DNA from: Deltaproteobacteria bacterium
GTDB taxonomy: Bacteria > JAGRBM01 > JAHCIT01
Direction of reading: 5' to 3'
NCBI GenBank assembly: GCA_026129095.1
Contig: JAHCIT010000017.1
Coordinates: forward strand, 1 to 30,482
DNA length: 30,482 bases
A program made the translations under genes and the position numbers. Within the stretch, counting starts at the first letter, position 1. Every line of letters begins with the position of its first letter. The notes beneath the pieces are model-generated. The model saw only the letters and a program-made list of their open reading frames with translations. It did no database searches and was not told the origin of the DNA. This document shows, piece by piece, positions 7,906 through 20,200 of the stretch.

Positions 7906-8236
7906 ACCCCTCGTAGTAGTAAATCTGACCTAGCCCGAATTCTTTATCCGGAATGATGGGATGATCCTCAATCAGGCAAACATCGATCAGGTCATCCCGG
8001 CTACACGGATCATCAGAGGAGAACTCGCCCCCGTCCTCCGAACAGGATTTTTCGACCTTTTCCTCTTCAATACCAAAGTATCCCGACGCATTTGAATGTA
8101 TCAGAACCTCAATGCACATCTTTTCGTCAGGGTAGTCGCAGGAGACTTCCTTGAAATCGAATTTATCGCAGCCCGCAAGGGACAGCACAATCCCCAGTGC
8201 CCGAAGGCCGCCGGTCACGGTGAAACCCGGTTTCAT
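7844..8236 (-). CDS. Small acidic lipoprotein, candidate RHS immunity protein
   Basis: The 130-residue product starts at ATG 8236, which overlaps the RHS stop as ATGA, so it is almost certainly translated by coupling from the RHS message. Residues 1-23 form a lipoprotein signal: a hydrophobic stretch and lipobox LAGC with Cys23. The mature part is very acidic and cysteine-rich (CDYPDEKMC, CSEDGGEFSSDDPC, CLIEDHP, EEHC), suggesting a disulfide-bonded periplasmic or outer-membrane-attached domain. I recognise no family. A small gene directly downstream of an RHS tip is the usual place for a cognate immunity gene, and a periplasmic immunity protein would suit a toxin acting outside the cytoplasm. 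This role is inferred from position only. An upstream in-frame start at 8257 would add seven residues. The 3' end overlaps the convergent membrane-protein gene by 62 nt and is lower in GC than its surroundings. Confidence 0.68.
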   Translation of the reverse strand: MKPGFTVTGGLRALGIVLSLAGCDKFDFKEVSCDYPDEKMCIEVLIHSNASGYFGIEEEKVEKSCSEDGGEFSSDDPCSRDDLIDVCLIEDHPIIPDKEFGLGQIYYYEGFIDPEEHCAEYDGEYGVVWK

Positions 8237-11200
8237 GGCCACCTGCCCCATTTCCATGGCGAATTGCTTTCATGGTCCTCCAGGAAGTTTATCTTCGGAT
8301 CATGCCATTTGTCGCGGAGAACATTGCCCTGATCGTCCTTCAGTTCGCGACCGAACATCATGGCGAGTGCACCCATCGTGATGTGTGATGCCAGATACCC
8401 CTCGCCAAGCACACCGGCCTGCTGCAAGTGCAATGATTCGTGGTCAAGCCAAAAACTGTAGGGTTTGTGTTTGAAATACCCGTTCCGTTCGACTTTGAGC
8501 AGCATCGCATGACCGATCGTTTGTGCGCTGGCTTTCCCAACCACGAAACCGGCACCCGAAAACACGATGGTCCCGGTGCCGTTCACGGACTCCGCGTGGA
8601 CACCGACATTCTTCCCCTGCATCGCGCCAACCGCAATGGCCGCCAAACCTGCCGACAGTCCCAGCATGGTGGTTTTCGCTCCAACCAGATAGCCATGGAA
8701 CCCGATACCCCCTTTTCTCTGGGTCGATGCGTACGTTGCCGCATCGGCCCCGATCACGAACATGTTCCCTGCCAACCGGTCAATCATGTCCCACAGGGCA
8801 TCGGACAAGCCGAAATTCGGCAACTGAAACGGCAATATGTACCGGAAAATAGCCTGCAAAACGAGCGATACCAGATTCGACAGCACCTTCAATACAAAAC
8901 GCTTCACCCACTTCCAGAACCCGTATCCGTCCACGTCCACCCGGTTCAAGGGGTTGTTGAGCACGTAACTGAAGCGGTTCAGATCCTGCGGCGCGAACGT
9001 GCGTCCCCGCCAGTCGGCGAGCCGTTCCTCCGGCATGGAACCGGCGTTGGCGCTTCCGTTCTGGTAATCCCATTCCGCCATCCGCATCGCCTGCAGCGGC
9101 GCGGGCTCAAGCTGCCGGGGGTCGGCGGAGATGAACCGGCCCACAAGAGGGTCGTAGTAGCGGTTCTCGAAATTCATCAGGCCAAGGCCGGCGTCCTGCC
9201 GCTTGCGGGTGAAGGTCCGGTCGCTGGCCGGGGCAGTCCCGGACGAACTCCACACCTCCCCGAACGGCTTGTAGTCCATGCGGCTCAGTTCGGCGCCGCT
9301 CGCGTCCGTCACGGCCACGACGCTGCCCAGATGGTCCCCGTGCAGCCAGATGGGCTGGTCGCCTTCGGCGATGGCCGTTCCGGTGGAATAGGCCACGGCG
9401 CCCATCTGGCGTCCGCCCGCGCCCCAGCGCTGCTCCTCGCACGCGGCGGCCGCGAAACCGATCGCGAGCACAAGGCCGGCCGCCACGCCCTGCCGCCACC
9501 GCCAGCGGTAGCCGCCCCGTGCCCGGCGCCGTTCCACCCGGACAGCAGCCCGTATTCTGGCGGCCTCCATGGCCTCGCGAAGGTCGCGTTCCCCGGCCGT
9601 TTCCAGCGCCCGCACGAGCCGCCGGAACCGCCACAAGGGATCCGCAAGCCACAGGAGCCAGAGAACGGATGCAAGGGCCGCGGCGAGCGAAGCGATCTGG
9701 ATGCGCGCCTTCGCGCCCGCCGGTCCAAGGGAGGGATTGGCCGCGGCCGACCAGGTGCGGCGGGCCCTTTCCCTGAGCCGGTCACCAAGGCTCACCGTGG
9801 CCATGAAGCCGCCCAGGGACGGCTTCGACGCCGGATTGTAGGAAACGCTGGCGATGACGCCGCCCGGCCCCATGATGTGCTTGACAGCCATGGCGGGTCT
9901 CAGTTCGAACCAGTTGCCGAAATAGTAGGTGGGCGCGCCGTCCGCGTAACGGATCACTCGGGCCCCGTGGCCGTCGTACACCATGCTGACGAGGTGTTCC
10001 GGCGGGCCGCTGTCGATCGCCGACGCCGTGGCCAGCCGGTTGTCATAGCCCCAGCTATAGAGGTGCGTGGGGCTTATACTCGAGGGTGTTCTCACGGTCA
10101 TGTTGCCGTTCAGGTCATAGGCGGCGGACCAGCCGCCGGGACCGCTCACCATGGCGTCCGGGTGCGTCACGCCCCCAGCCGTGTCGTAGGCGACCGGCGG
10201 TGGTCCCTCGAACGTCTGGAAATTACCCACGCCGTCGTAGCTGTAGGCAAGGTTTCCGTAGCCGCCGCTGGCCGTCAGCAGGCGGCTCAGGCCATCGTAG
10301 GTGAAATGCTGGGTATTGCCCGGCGCACGGAAGTCCAGAATCGCCGTGATGTTTCCGGTGCGGTCGTAGGCATAGGCCGTCTTCTGCAGCAGTTCCGCCT
10401 GCGAGTCCAGCGTCTCCAGCACCTTGAGCCGCCGCGTCGAGGCGTGGTACTCGCGGGTGGTCGTCGTTCCGTTTCCGAACTCCATCATGAGAAGGCTGCC
10501 GAAAACCGGGTCGTACGTCGCCCCCTGAAGATACGTCCGCGTATCCACGCCCGCCGCGCCGCAATCCGACGGGTTGCCGTCCCCGTCGTCGTCATAACCC
10601 ACGATGCCAACCAGCTGGCTTCGCTCGTCATAGCCGTAGCAGACGTTCTCCCTGTCCGGATAAACGATGTTCTGGAGCCGCCCCAGAAGGTCGAATGACC
10701 TCGATAGCGTGAAGGTTCGCCAGGCATTTGTCTGGCTGTCCGGATCCATCCGCTTCACGATGCCGGTGATCCGGCCCTGCAGGTCATAGCTGTAGGCGGT
10801 GGTGCCGCTCAGATCGGCCAGCGTATCGAGCGCCCCGATGCCGTTGGCGGCCGGATTGTCATAGGTATAGCTGGCGATCTCCACCTCGCCCGCGCCGCAA
10901 GCCCCCTGCGCCGTCGCCTCCACGGGAGACGTTCCGAAGCTCTTGGTGAGCCCCAGCGGGTCATCCACCCCGGCCCCTGCCTTCGCGCACTTGAGCACCA
11001 GCCGGCCCAGTTCGTCGAACGAATAGACGGCTTCGTTCCCGCGTGCATCTGTCTTCCTTGCGACATTGCCCATGGCGTCGTAGCTGTAGGTGGTGACGCC
11101 GGTGTTGATATCGGTGAGGTGCAACGTCTGGCCAAGCGAATTGTACGAGAATTCGGCATCCACCCGGTCGGCGCCGCCAAGGTAGCCGTTGTTGTCGGTG

Positions 11201-14200
11201 TCGCGGCCAATCCTCATGAGCCGCCCGGTCACCGGATCGAAGTCATAGAGCGTCGTGAGGCGTGTTCCAGACACGGCAAACTCGTCGATCCGGTAGTTGC
11301 GGCCATGGATGTCCGAGAAAGCGACCCGCGTGTTCCCCTTCGGATCGGTCACGGTGGTCTCGCCGAGCTGATATTCGACGAACGCCTGCCCGCCGCCCAC
11401 GAATTTCACGCTGGAAACGCGGCCCACGCTGTCGTGCAAGAACTCGGTCTTGCGGATCCGGGCATCTCCGGACGCCTGCGTGAAGCCCGTCCAGACGGTG
11501 TCCGATCCGCCCTCCTCGTCGAACGTGTCGTACTGGTACCGGACCCGGCCCAAGGCATCGTACGCCACGAGACCCGACACGACATGAGTGCCCGTTCCGG
11601 TCCGGTGTTTCGTCTGGATATTGCGGCCAAGTCCGTCCCTGATCTCGATCGTTTCGAATATCTCGCTGGCGGCCGGGCCTGTAACGGCGGCACGGTTCCG
11701 GGTAACGGTGTAGTTGCTGGTGCTGTCCAGCACATAGGATTTCCTGACCGCCCAGTTCGCGTCCCACCAGGCATCGTCCTTCGTGCATGCCTCGATGTCG
11801 AGCGTTCCCGTGTATTTCTCCGGAGCGCTGCTGGAGATCAGCCTGCCCAGCGAATCGTAACGGCTGTAGATGACCACCTGGTTCGGGTTCCGGCCGCACA
11901 ACTGCACGCCCATAACCGGGTCGAATACCTGCTCGCTCACGTGGCCCAGGTGGTTGAAGGAGGCGACCGGATAGAGGCCGGATTCGTCATATTCCGTATC
12001 CGGATTGAATACCGGCATTTCGTCGCCGAAATAGGAAAGACTGGAAGCGAGCGGATTCCCGTTCACCGGGTCGTAGCGCATGTCGCTCGTGAGCCAGCGC
12101 TCCGGGCCATCTCCGTTGCTGTCCCACTGCCGTTTTCGCGTGACGCGGCCTTCTGGCGGGGGCTCGCTGCAGAGAGGATCGTCGCCCGAATCGGTATCAC
12201 CGTCATAGCAGTAGCGCGCTTCGGATATCCTGCCGCTACCGGTACTGCTGCAGAGTTCGGGACTGATGCCCGCACAAACGAGCTGCCGCCTCGGGGTGCC
12301 GACAATATAGTCCACCGGATTATAGGCATATTCGGTCACGGAGACTGTTTCATCGCCCGATGCGTTTGCATCGCCATGATTGACCACGACCAGCGGCTGG
12401 CCGTAACTGTCATAGGACAGCACTTCCTGCCGCCGGATCCAGAGTCCGCCGCCGGGGCCGTATGTCTCGGCAACCGTCTCTCCACTCCGGCAGGTATATG
12501 GCGGACCAGCCTCCGGAATATAGGAAGTGACCGACCTCGCCAGAAGACGCTCGCTGGCCGGTTTCGACATGTCGAGGATACGGGTTTCAACCGGCCGGCC
12601 TATACAGGCGAGGTTCCGGCTCATGTCGGCTTCCTGCTGCAGTTCCAGAGGCTTCCGGGTTAGCTTTGTGACGGTTTTGTCGGGTTTCTTCTCGACAATC
12701 TCGACTATTTCTTCCCAGTTCCGCTGCGCGAACCGGGTGAATCCGAAAGGCCGCCGTTCCTCCTGCGACCATTCGAGTCCGGAATAGGAGTATTCCGTAA
12801 CGATTGCCTGTTCGCTAAGAACGTCCTCCGTGCTGGAGGCGGAATTGGTCCGGTAGGCGGTCCTCAACGACTTGACGGTTCCGAGCAGCAAACCAACCGG
12901 CACCTTGTTGCCGGGCCAGTTGGCCGACGAGATGTAGTCAACTTCGGTGCGGGTCCCGGTGATGGAAACTATCGCATCGACAAGATCGGGACGGTCGGCT
13001 GTCTTTCCCGTCAGGTGAACGCGGGGCTGGCCGGTGGCAAGGAAAGTGAATACATCCTGCTTGCCGTTGCCATCGAAATCGCCAATCTGAATCGCCCCGT
13101 TCTCCCTGTTGCAGTCCCCCTGGCATACGTTATGGCTATACTCCTTGGTCTCGAACGTGGTTTCCCCGATCGACGATTTCTTGGCAAACCCGTACCGGAC
13201 TTTCGTGCTGTTGGCCGTCGTGCCTATCAGGTCGGCGCGGTTATCGCCGTTGATATCGAGCGCCAGAAGCAGGTCGCTCTGCCCGCAGTCTCCGCATGGC
13301 CGTCCGTCTCCAGTAAACTTCGGAAACCCGATCCTGAAGTCATACCCATTTGAGTACAGAATCCAATGCAAAGGCCCGAAATAGACATCCTGTTTGCCGT
13401 CGCCGTTGAAATCCCCGGCGAACAGTTTTGTTGCACTGCAATCCTCGCCGCACAAGTACTTTCGCTCGGTATCTATATGGGTAAATCCTTCACCATCCTT
13501 GCCAAAATACGCATAAACATTTGTCGCAAATGCGGTCGATTTCATGAACCTGAGAATATCGGAGTAACCGTCGCCGTTCATGTCCGTCACGATGAATCTG
13601 ACATCGTCCGGCTGGCAGTCATCAAGGCATGGCCGCCAATCCGAATTCTGCGTATACAGCTTCCTGTAGCGCGTGAAAGACACCGCAGTCGTGCTGCTCT
13701 TGCCGTACCAGATATGCCAAGAGTGTGAATTCAGGGTCTCATCGGTTGTGGCAAAGGCAGAACTCCAGTTGACGCCGCCCCTGGCAGCCACGATATCGGT
13801 CTTGCCGTCACCGTTAAAATCGCCCGAAAGTATATTCACTCGCTCATCCGCACAGGACCAGTCGCAAATCGGCACCAGGACGCCGTTCCGCTTCAGGTTG
13901 GCGGAAACAGTCCTGTACTTAAACGCATACCCGCTGGAGTTGCTGGTGGACGGGCTGGACACGAAGATCCGGAACTTGGTGCTATTTGAATGAACTACCA
14001 GTATGTCTGATCGTCCGTCGCCATTGAAGTCGCCGACTATAAACCTGTTTTCATTATTACAAATTGCCTGGTAGCATACGTATCCACCCTGGCTATCGCT
14101 TTCTATATTTTTATCTTCCCACCATTCGGTTTTCCATCCATTGCCGTTGGAGAGATATACCCTCCAGCCGCGCCAGTTGTTGGTGGTAATGGCGATATCC

Positions 14201-17200
14201 GTCAATCCATCGCCGTTGAAGTCTCCGGACACATATCTGTTCTGGTTATTGTATGCCGGGGCACCGGGCATGCTGTCCCAGCCGCCCAAGGTACCACTCG
14301 ACATGCTGATGCTGTTCTTGTTCCAGTCAACAGAGAACACCTGAAGCTGGACCGTTTCTTCCGGGTTCGAAACGGTTCCATCCGGGGCGACCACGACGCC
14401 CGCGCCATACTGGGTTATATTGGATAAAAGGTACCTCGCGGTCCATCCGCTGATTTCGTAATCGAGAGCGTATGCACGGATGTTCTGCTCATTGGAACTG
14501 ACGGCAACAGCGTTCAGGTACCGGCCTATTTCAAGAAGGTTGCTTCCGGTTGCATATGACGGCTTTGCGGATTCACTCGACCGGCTGGCCGTATAAAATA
14601 CCACTCGGTATGGGCCGTATTCTATGCTTTGAAGATATACTTCGCGGTTCCCAAGACTGGTATACGAGTAGCTGACCGTATTCCCAAACACATCGGTGAC
14701 TTCGACGATATCCCAGCGGAATACCTGGTTCCCCGAATACACCGTCTTCTCGTAGGTCATCCGGGTGCCACGGGTATCCCACACGTACCACCTGTCGTTC
14801 ACAGAATCCCGCTGGATTTTGGTATAGTTATCCCATTTGGTAACATGAGTTGCCCCGGGACGGCTGGCACATATGTCCTGGAAACCGCTGCACGGGAGCA
14901 GTTCGTTGCCGTCGAGCGAGAACTTGTCGCTGCTCACATATCGCGGAGCCCCGTTCGTGCTGGAGCTGCGCACAATGCTCGACGTGCCCGCAAGCTGGAA
15001 TCCCACACCGACCCATCCGTCAACGCCATTGGAACTGTAGTTCAGCGAGAGCCTGGGTTCGATATCATAATACTTCGGCACCTCTATCGGGATGGAAGTC
15101 GTGAATGCCCCTGTAGACGGATCCACCTGTCCCAGATGCGGCACCTGGGGCATCTTGGGGATGTAATCCGACACGGGGATATTCCCGAGGCCCTGCCCCG
15201 CATCCACCTCGTTGTCATGCACTTCAATGCTGAACGGGCCGAGAATCGCCACGACCCCGGACTGATCGACCAGTTCGATCACGATATCAGCATAAACTCC
15301 CGAGTCATCCTCTCCAGGAGTTCCGCTCAACTTGCCATCGCCCTGGTCAAATTGCGCCCAATCGGGAAGCCCCGTGATCTGGAATGCATAATTTTCCGGT
15401 GCATTCGAGATGACCGGGACGTACTCATAGTACTGTCCTTCGATAGCACTCGTTTCTGGCAGATTAGCGAATGCCGGTGGCGCGGTCCCGGTGACCTCGA
15501 TGCTGAATTCCGGCAGCTCATCAAAACCGCCCATGATATCCTCGACATTGATAACAATACCTGCATATTCGCCAACATCGTCGAGCCCGGGAACGCCGTA
15601 CAAACTTCCTGTAGCGGTATCGAACGCCGCCCATGCCGGGAGGTTAACGATACCGAATGTCAGTACGTCGCCGAATTCAATGTCGGGATCCCACGCATCG
15701 GGAGTAAAGAAATAGGTTTCACCGAACAGGATAGCGGTTTCCGGGCTTCCGGATATCGCTGGTGGCGTATTTTCACCTTCCACACTGATCGTGAATGCTG
15801 GCAGACGCGAATAGTCTCCAAACGGATCACGTACAATAATGACGATGTTCTCGTAAACCCCGGTTTCGAAATAGCCCGGGACACCGGCGAGCATTCCGGT
15901 CTCTGGATCGAACCCGGTCCAGTAGGGCGGGTTCTCGATGCTGAAAACCAGAGAGCCATTATCCCCTACGTCCGGATCTGACGCCATCGGGGTAAAAGAA
16001 TAAAGGACTCCCCAGCCGGCAGTTTCCGGAGGGACACCGGAAATCTGCGGCGGACTGTTCGCACTGGAAAACCGAATTTCGAACGGACCTGCAACTGCGA
16101 ACTCTCCAAAGCGGTCGGACACGTACACATGGATATCGATCCATACCCCTGCATCAGATTCCTGAGGAGTCCCGAGAAGCCGGCCGGTGACCGGATCGAG
16201 AGATAGCCAGAGCGGCAGATTTGTCGCACTGAACTGCAGCACGTCTCCATGGATCAGATCGGGATCATCGGAAGAAAAGGTGAAGTCATAGATTACTCCC
16301 ACCGATGCCGAATCCGGCGGATTGCCTTCGATGGTTGGCGGATCGTTGGCATTCATGACCTCGATCGTAAACGGGCCGACACGGAACACTTCTGTATCGG
16401 AATTGGAACGGACGATTATTATGCCATCATAGACGCCCACATCCCCGTTCGTGGGTATCCCATATAGTTCCCCTGTCACGAAATCGAACTCTGCCCATGA
16501 CGGCTTGTTGACTATTTCAAATATCGGCTCGCCCCAGATGCCGAGATCGACAGGATAGTAACTGTAATACTGCCCCTGTATGGCGAATACGTCCGGATGG
16601 GCAGACTGCATGATCTCATGGGTTGCGGACGGAGCGATCCAGTATATGTCGTTCTGACCAATGTAGTAGGCCATTTCCGAAGAAGTATGCTCGCCGAGCA
16701 CTTCTACGCGGTTCACAGGGAACTGGGACGCGTACCCCGCCACTTCCAGCGATGGCTGACCTGAATACAGATTCTTTATCGATAATAGATATGCCGGATG
16801 CGACGACGCCGTATTGCAATGTTGTGGCGGATACTCGGATCCCGAAATTACCGTATATGCGAAGTTTCCTATTTTCGTAAACAGCGAGTTTCCGTATTGA
16901 AGATAGTTCTGCAGAGTAACGGCATCCGAGACCGCTCGTGGTATAGATGATGGCGCATTTGGCACAGAAGGCAGAAGTCCTGCCGGTATATCGTTGAGTG
17001 AGACAGAAATTGTCTCTGGAACCGACCAGATATTTCTCGTCAACAATACTTGCTGTGGATTAATGTGAAAATAATCTGGGAGCTGACTGTGCAAGATATC
17101 AATTGACACAAATGTGGAGTCGTCGATAAAGGAAGCCGCGACGCCCCCCATGTCCCTGACGTTTGCTCGCATAAGTATATCATCTGAAACCACGCTAATA

Positions 17201-20200
17201 AGCTCAACACCCCATCGTACATATCCCTTTCCGTACGAAAGAAGTTCGGGGACAACTCGCCCCTGATTCTCTAGTGGAGCACCAATACCGTAGTATGAAA
17301 TACTGGTTGTGAAGGTTACTTCAGGTTCCGAATACTCAATGCCTTCAATCACGGCGAAACCCTGGCCGCAGCAAGGAAACTGGAAATTCCCTGGGCGGTT
17401 ACCGTACAGGCGAACTACGACAGAGTCCTCGGTCAACGCGATTCCACGCCCATGCGCGGCCATATCCGGCACCCAGACAGCTTCGAACTCCAGCTCGCCC
17501 GTCTGGATGCCGCGCACGATGACAATGATATTGTCCCCTATGCTTGGGCTGGAAGGCACCCACAAATAGTCCGGCCCGCTGCCGGCGATCACGACCGTGT
17601 CATCGCTTGTCGCTATCGGTGCAAGCGCATCGTTTGGACCAAAGCCGACAGCTGGATGATCGGCATAGATGCTTCCGCCCGGAACCCCCCAATATGGATG
17701 AACCAGTTCCGGGATAACCACGTTTTCATATGTGATTTCACCATCACTGAGGCCTCGCATAACGACTATGGTATCGTCGTTGTTCGTTACGTGGTTTGGG
17801 ATTCCGTCTTCACCCCAGGTAAGTGCGACAGCCGTGAACTCATTGACAACCGTCCATTCGGTCCGAACGGGGTAGGGAGGACTGATCTCCACGACTTCGG
17901 GGATTGGCGTGTCCAGATAACGGACAAGGAACCGGTCGGGTGTTCCGCTGGGACAATGTGTCGGGCAGATAAACCTGGCAAGCATTGCAGAATCCGAAAC
18001 CCGAACCGGGCTGCTGCCGATAATTTCCGGGAAATGTCCGTTTTCTCCGGATGTTGTCAGCAGAGTGAGGCCCGAAAATCCTATTACGGCCAGTAGGTCG
18101 TCATTAAGTTTTACACTTGGGCTTGGCAGGTGATTGACCCCAGAGAATACAGGTACATCAACAGCAGTGTTCAGTCGCTGCATAGGGTCAGCGAGTACTT
18201 CGAATGTCCTAGAACCCCAAGAAACGGGGCCATAATTCAATTCCAAGGTGTAGTGACCGACCTTTAGCGGCTGCGTCCAGAAATTACTCTCGGCCACATT
18301 CCAAACGTCTCTGAAAGGAATTATCGGGATCGCACGCGAATGTCCGAAGCCATCTAGGCTGAGACTGGAAAAAACATACTGGCTATCAGCAGTTCTCTTC
18401 AGACTCGCATATTCGCCCACACCCAGATTGGCATCCCCATCAGGGGGATCGGTTTCAGCACAAAGCGCGTTTCCGTCCCACGCGACGGAGAATATCGGAA
18501 ATTCGACCGGGCCGGATGGCTCTGTTCCGGTTCCTGTCAACGGTATCTCGGTTATTGCTGCTTCGTTTACATACCCCAGCACCAGACTGGCCAATCGCTG
18601 ACCGGTTTCAGACGGATTGAAGACTATCTCAAAGCCGATATATTCACCCGGTCCGATATACGGTGGAAAATCCGGCGCGCCGGAAAAATCGGGTGTGCTA
18701 CCTAAGGCAAAATCCGAGGCGGCAGTTCCAAAGAAATTGGTTACGGCGGGGTTCAGATCAACTTCCAGTAATTGCTCTGTCATATTATGGCAGATCACAC
18801 CAGTTGAACTACTCCCAGAGTTTGCAGTTACAGCGCCGAAGTCGATAATTCCCGGAATGCATGTCAATCCGGAACCGGATTGCACGGCCACGACCGCCTG
18901 AGCTGAAACCGGCCCACTTTCGCCGTTGCAAGTGAACGTATATACCGTCGACACTGGCGGCGCGACCTGTACGTTTCCCGATGTATCGACAGGAATACTG
19001 TTAATCTCACAGGATGTCGCATTGACGGCAAGCCACGCGAGCATCGAAGCATCGCCGGAACCAATTACCGGCGGGGTCGCAGAAAAATGCACGATCTGAA
19101 CAGGATCGGATATATTTTCTCCGATTCCAGTCAACAGAATTTCCGTCGGCTCACTGCTCGTAACGTATTCGAAACTGATTACGGAACTGAGCGGACCGGT
19201 TTCCTGGGGCCTGAATATAATTCCAAAGGTTACATAGTCACCGGGATGGAATATTCCCGCAGAAATATCCTCTCCCGAGACGCCCGCCACGCTGATGTCG
19301 AAGTTTTCGCTGTCAGTAACTGCAAAAGAATTCATATCGACGGCAACATTGTCCAGCAGCTCATTCGTGCAGGTTATAAAGCTCGTGTCCGATTCAGCCC
19401 CGACCCCAACAGCGCCGAAATCGATCTGCTCAGGCATGCAAGTGAGCATCGCGTCCGCGGGCGGTTCGTCCCCTTCCAGAACCAGCACCAGCCGCGGCGG
19501 ATTTCCGCTTTCCTTCGAATCAAATTCGATCAGGCCGCCCTGACCCTCTTCGGTCTTGCGGACTAACCAACCGTAGTTTTCCTTCGTGCCAGCCAGAAAG
19601 GCGATGACATCCGCCGTCACATCCCAGGCGACCGTTCCTGTTTGCGCGTTCTGGATCAGTACCGTTCCGGTTGGTACTGTTTCCATGGGCCACAAACCGG
19701 GATTTCCCATCGACCACTCGGTTGCGCCCGAACAGTCTTTGGCAGTATTGGTGATATTCGTGTCAATGGCGCAGTTCCAGGTAGCGCCCGGACCATCGCC
19801 CCGGTCGCTGGGGGTTGTGCCAGCTACCTTTCCATTGCCTTCGGCCCAGTCCTGGAGCATCCGGTGGACGTCCACCGTGCGGCCAGGGCCCCAGTTGTTG
19901 CCGGTATTCAGAATATCGGCCTCCAGATAAGCAGCCAGCACAGTGCGGCCGGCGACAAACGAGACCAGATCCGGGTGTCCAAACCGGACCAGCACCCGGT
20001 TGTTTCCAGCCTGCTGAACCCGCAGGAGGGCCGCACCACCCTCGTTGGTATTGGGTGAGCCGTTATAGATAAACGTATCGGCCGCCGCCGTCAGCGTCAC
20101 CGTCACGGCGATGTCGAAGGCGGGCAGGCTGGCGCCCTGGTTTTCGCTGTCCGTCACCGTGATGACGATGTTGCGGTAAATGCCCGCATCGCCCGCCGAA

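Noticed and set aside
8440-10698. 752-codon plus-strand open frame
   Set aside because: It lies wholly antisense to the RHS coding sequence, which has clear domains. Long antisense frames are common in GC-rich genes and this one has no recognisable domain.
11119-12663. 514-codon plus-strand open frame
   Set aside because: Antisense shadow of the RHS repeat region, with low-complexity, domain-free translation.
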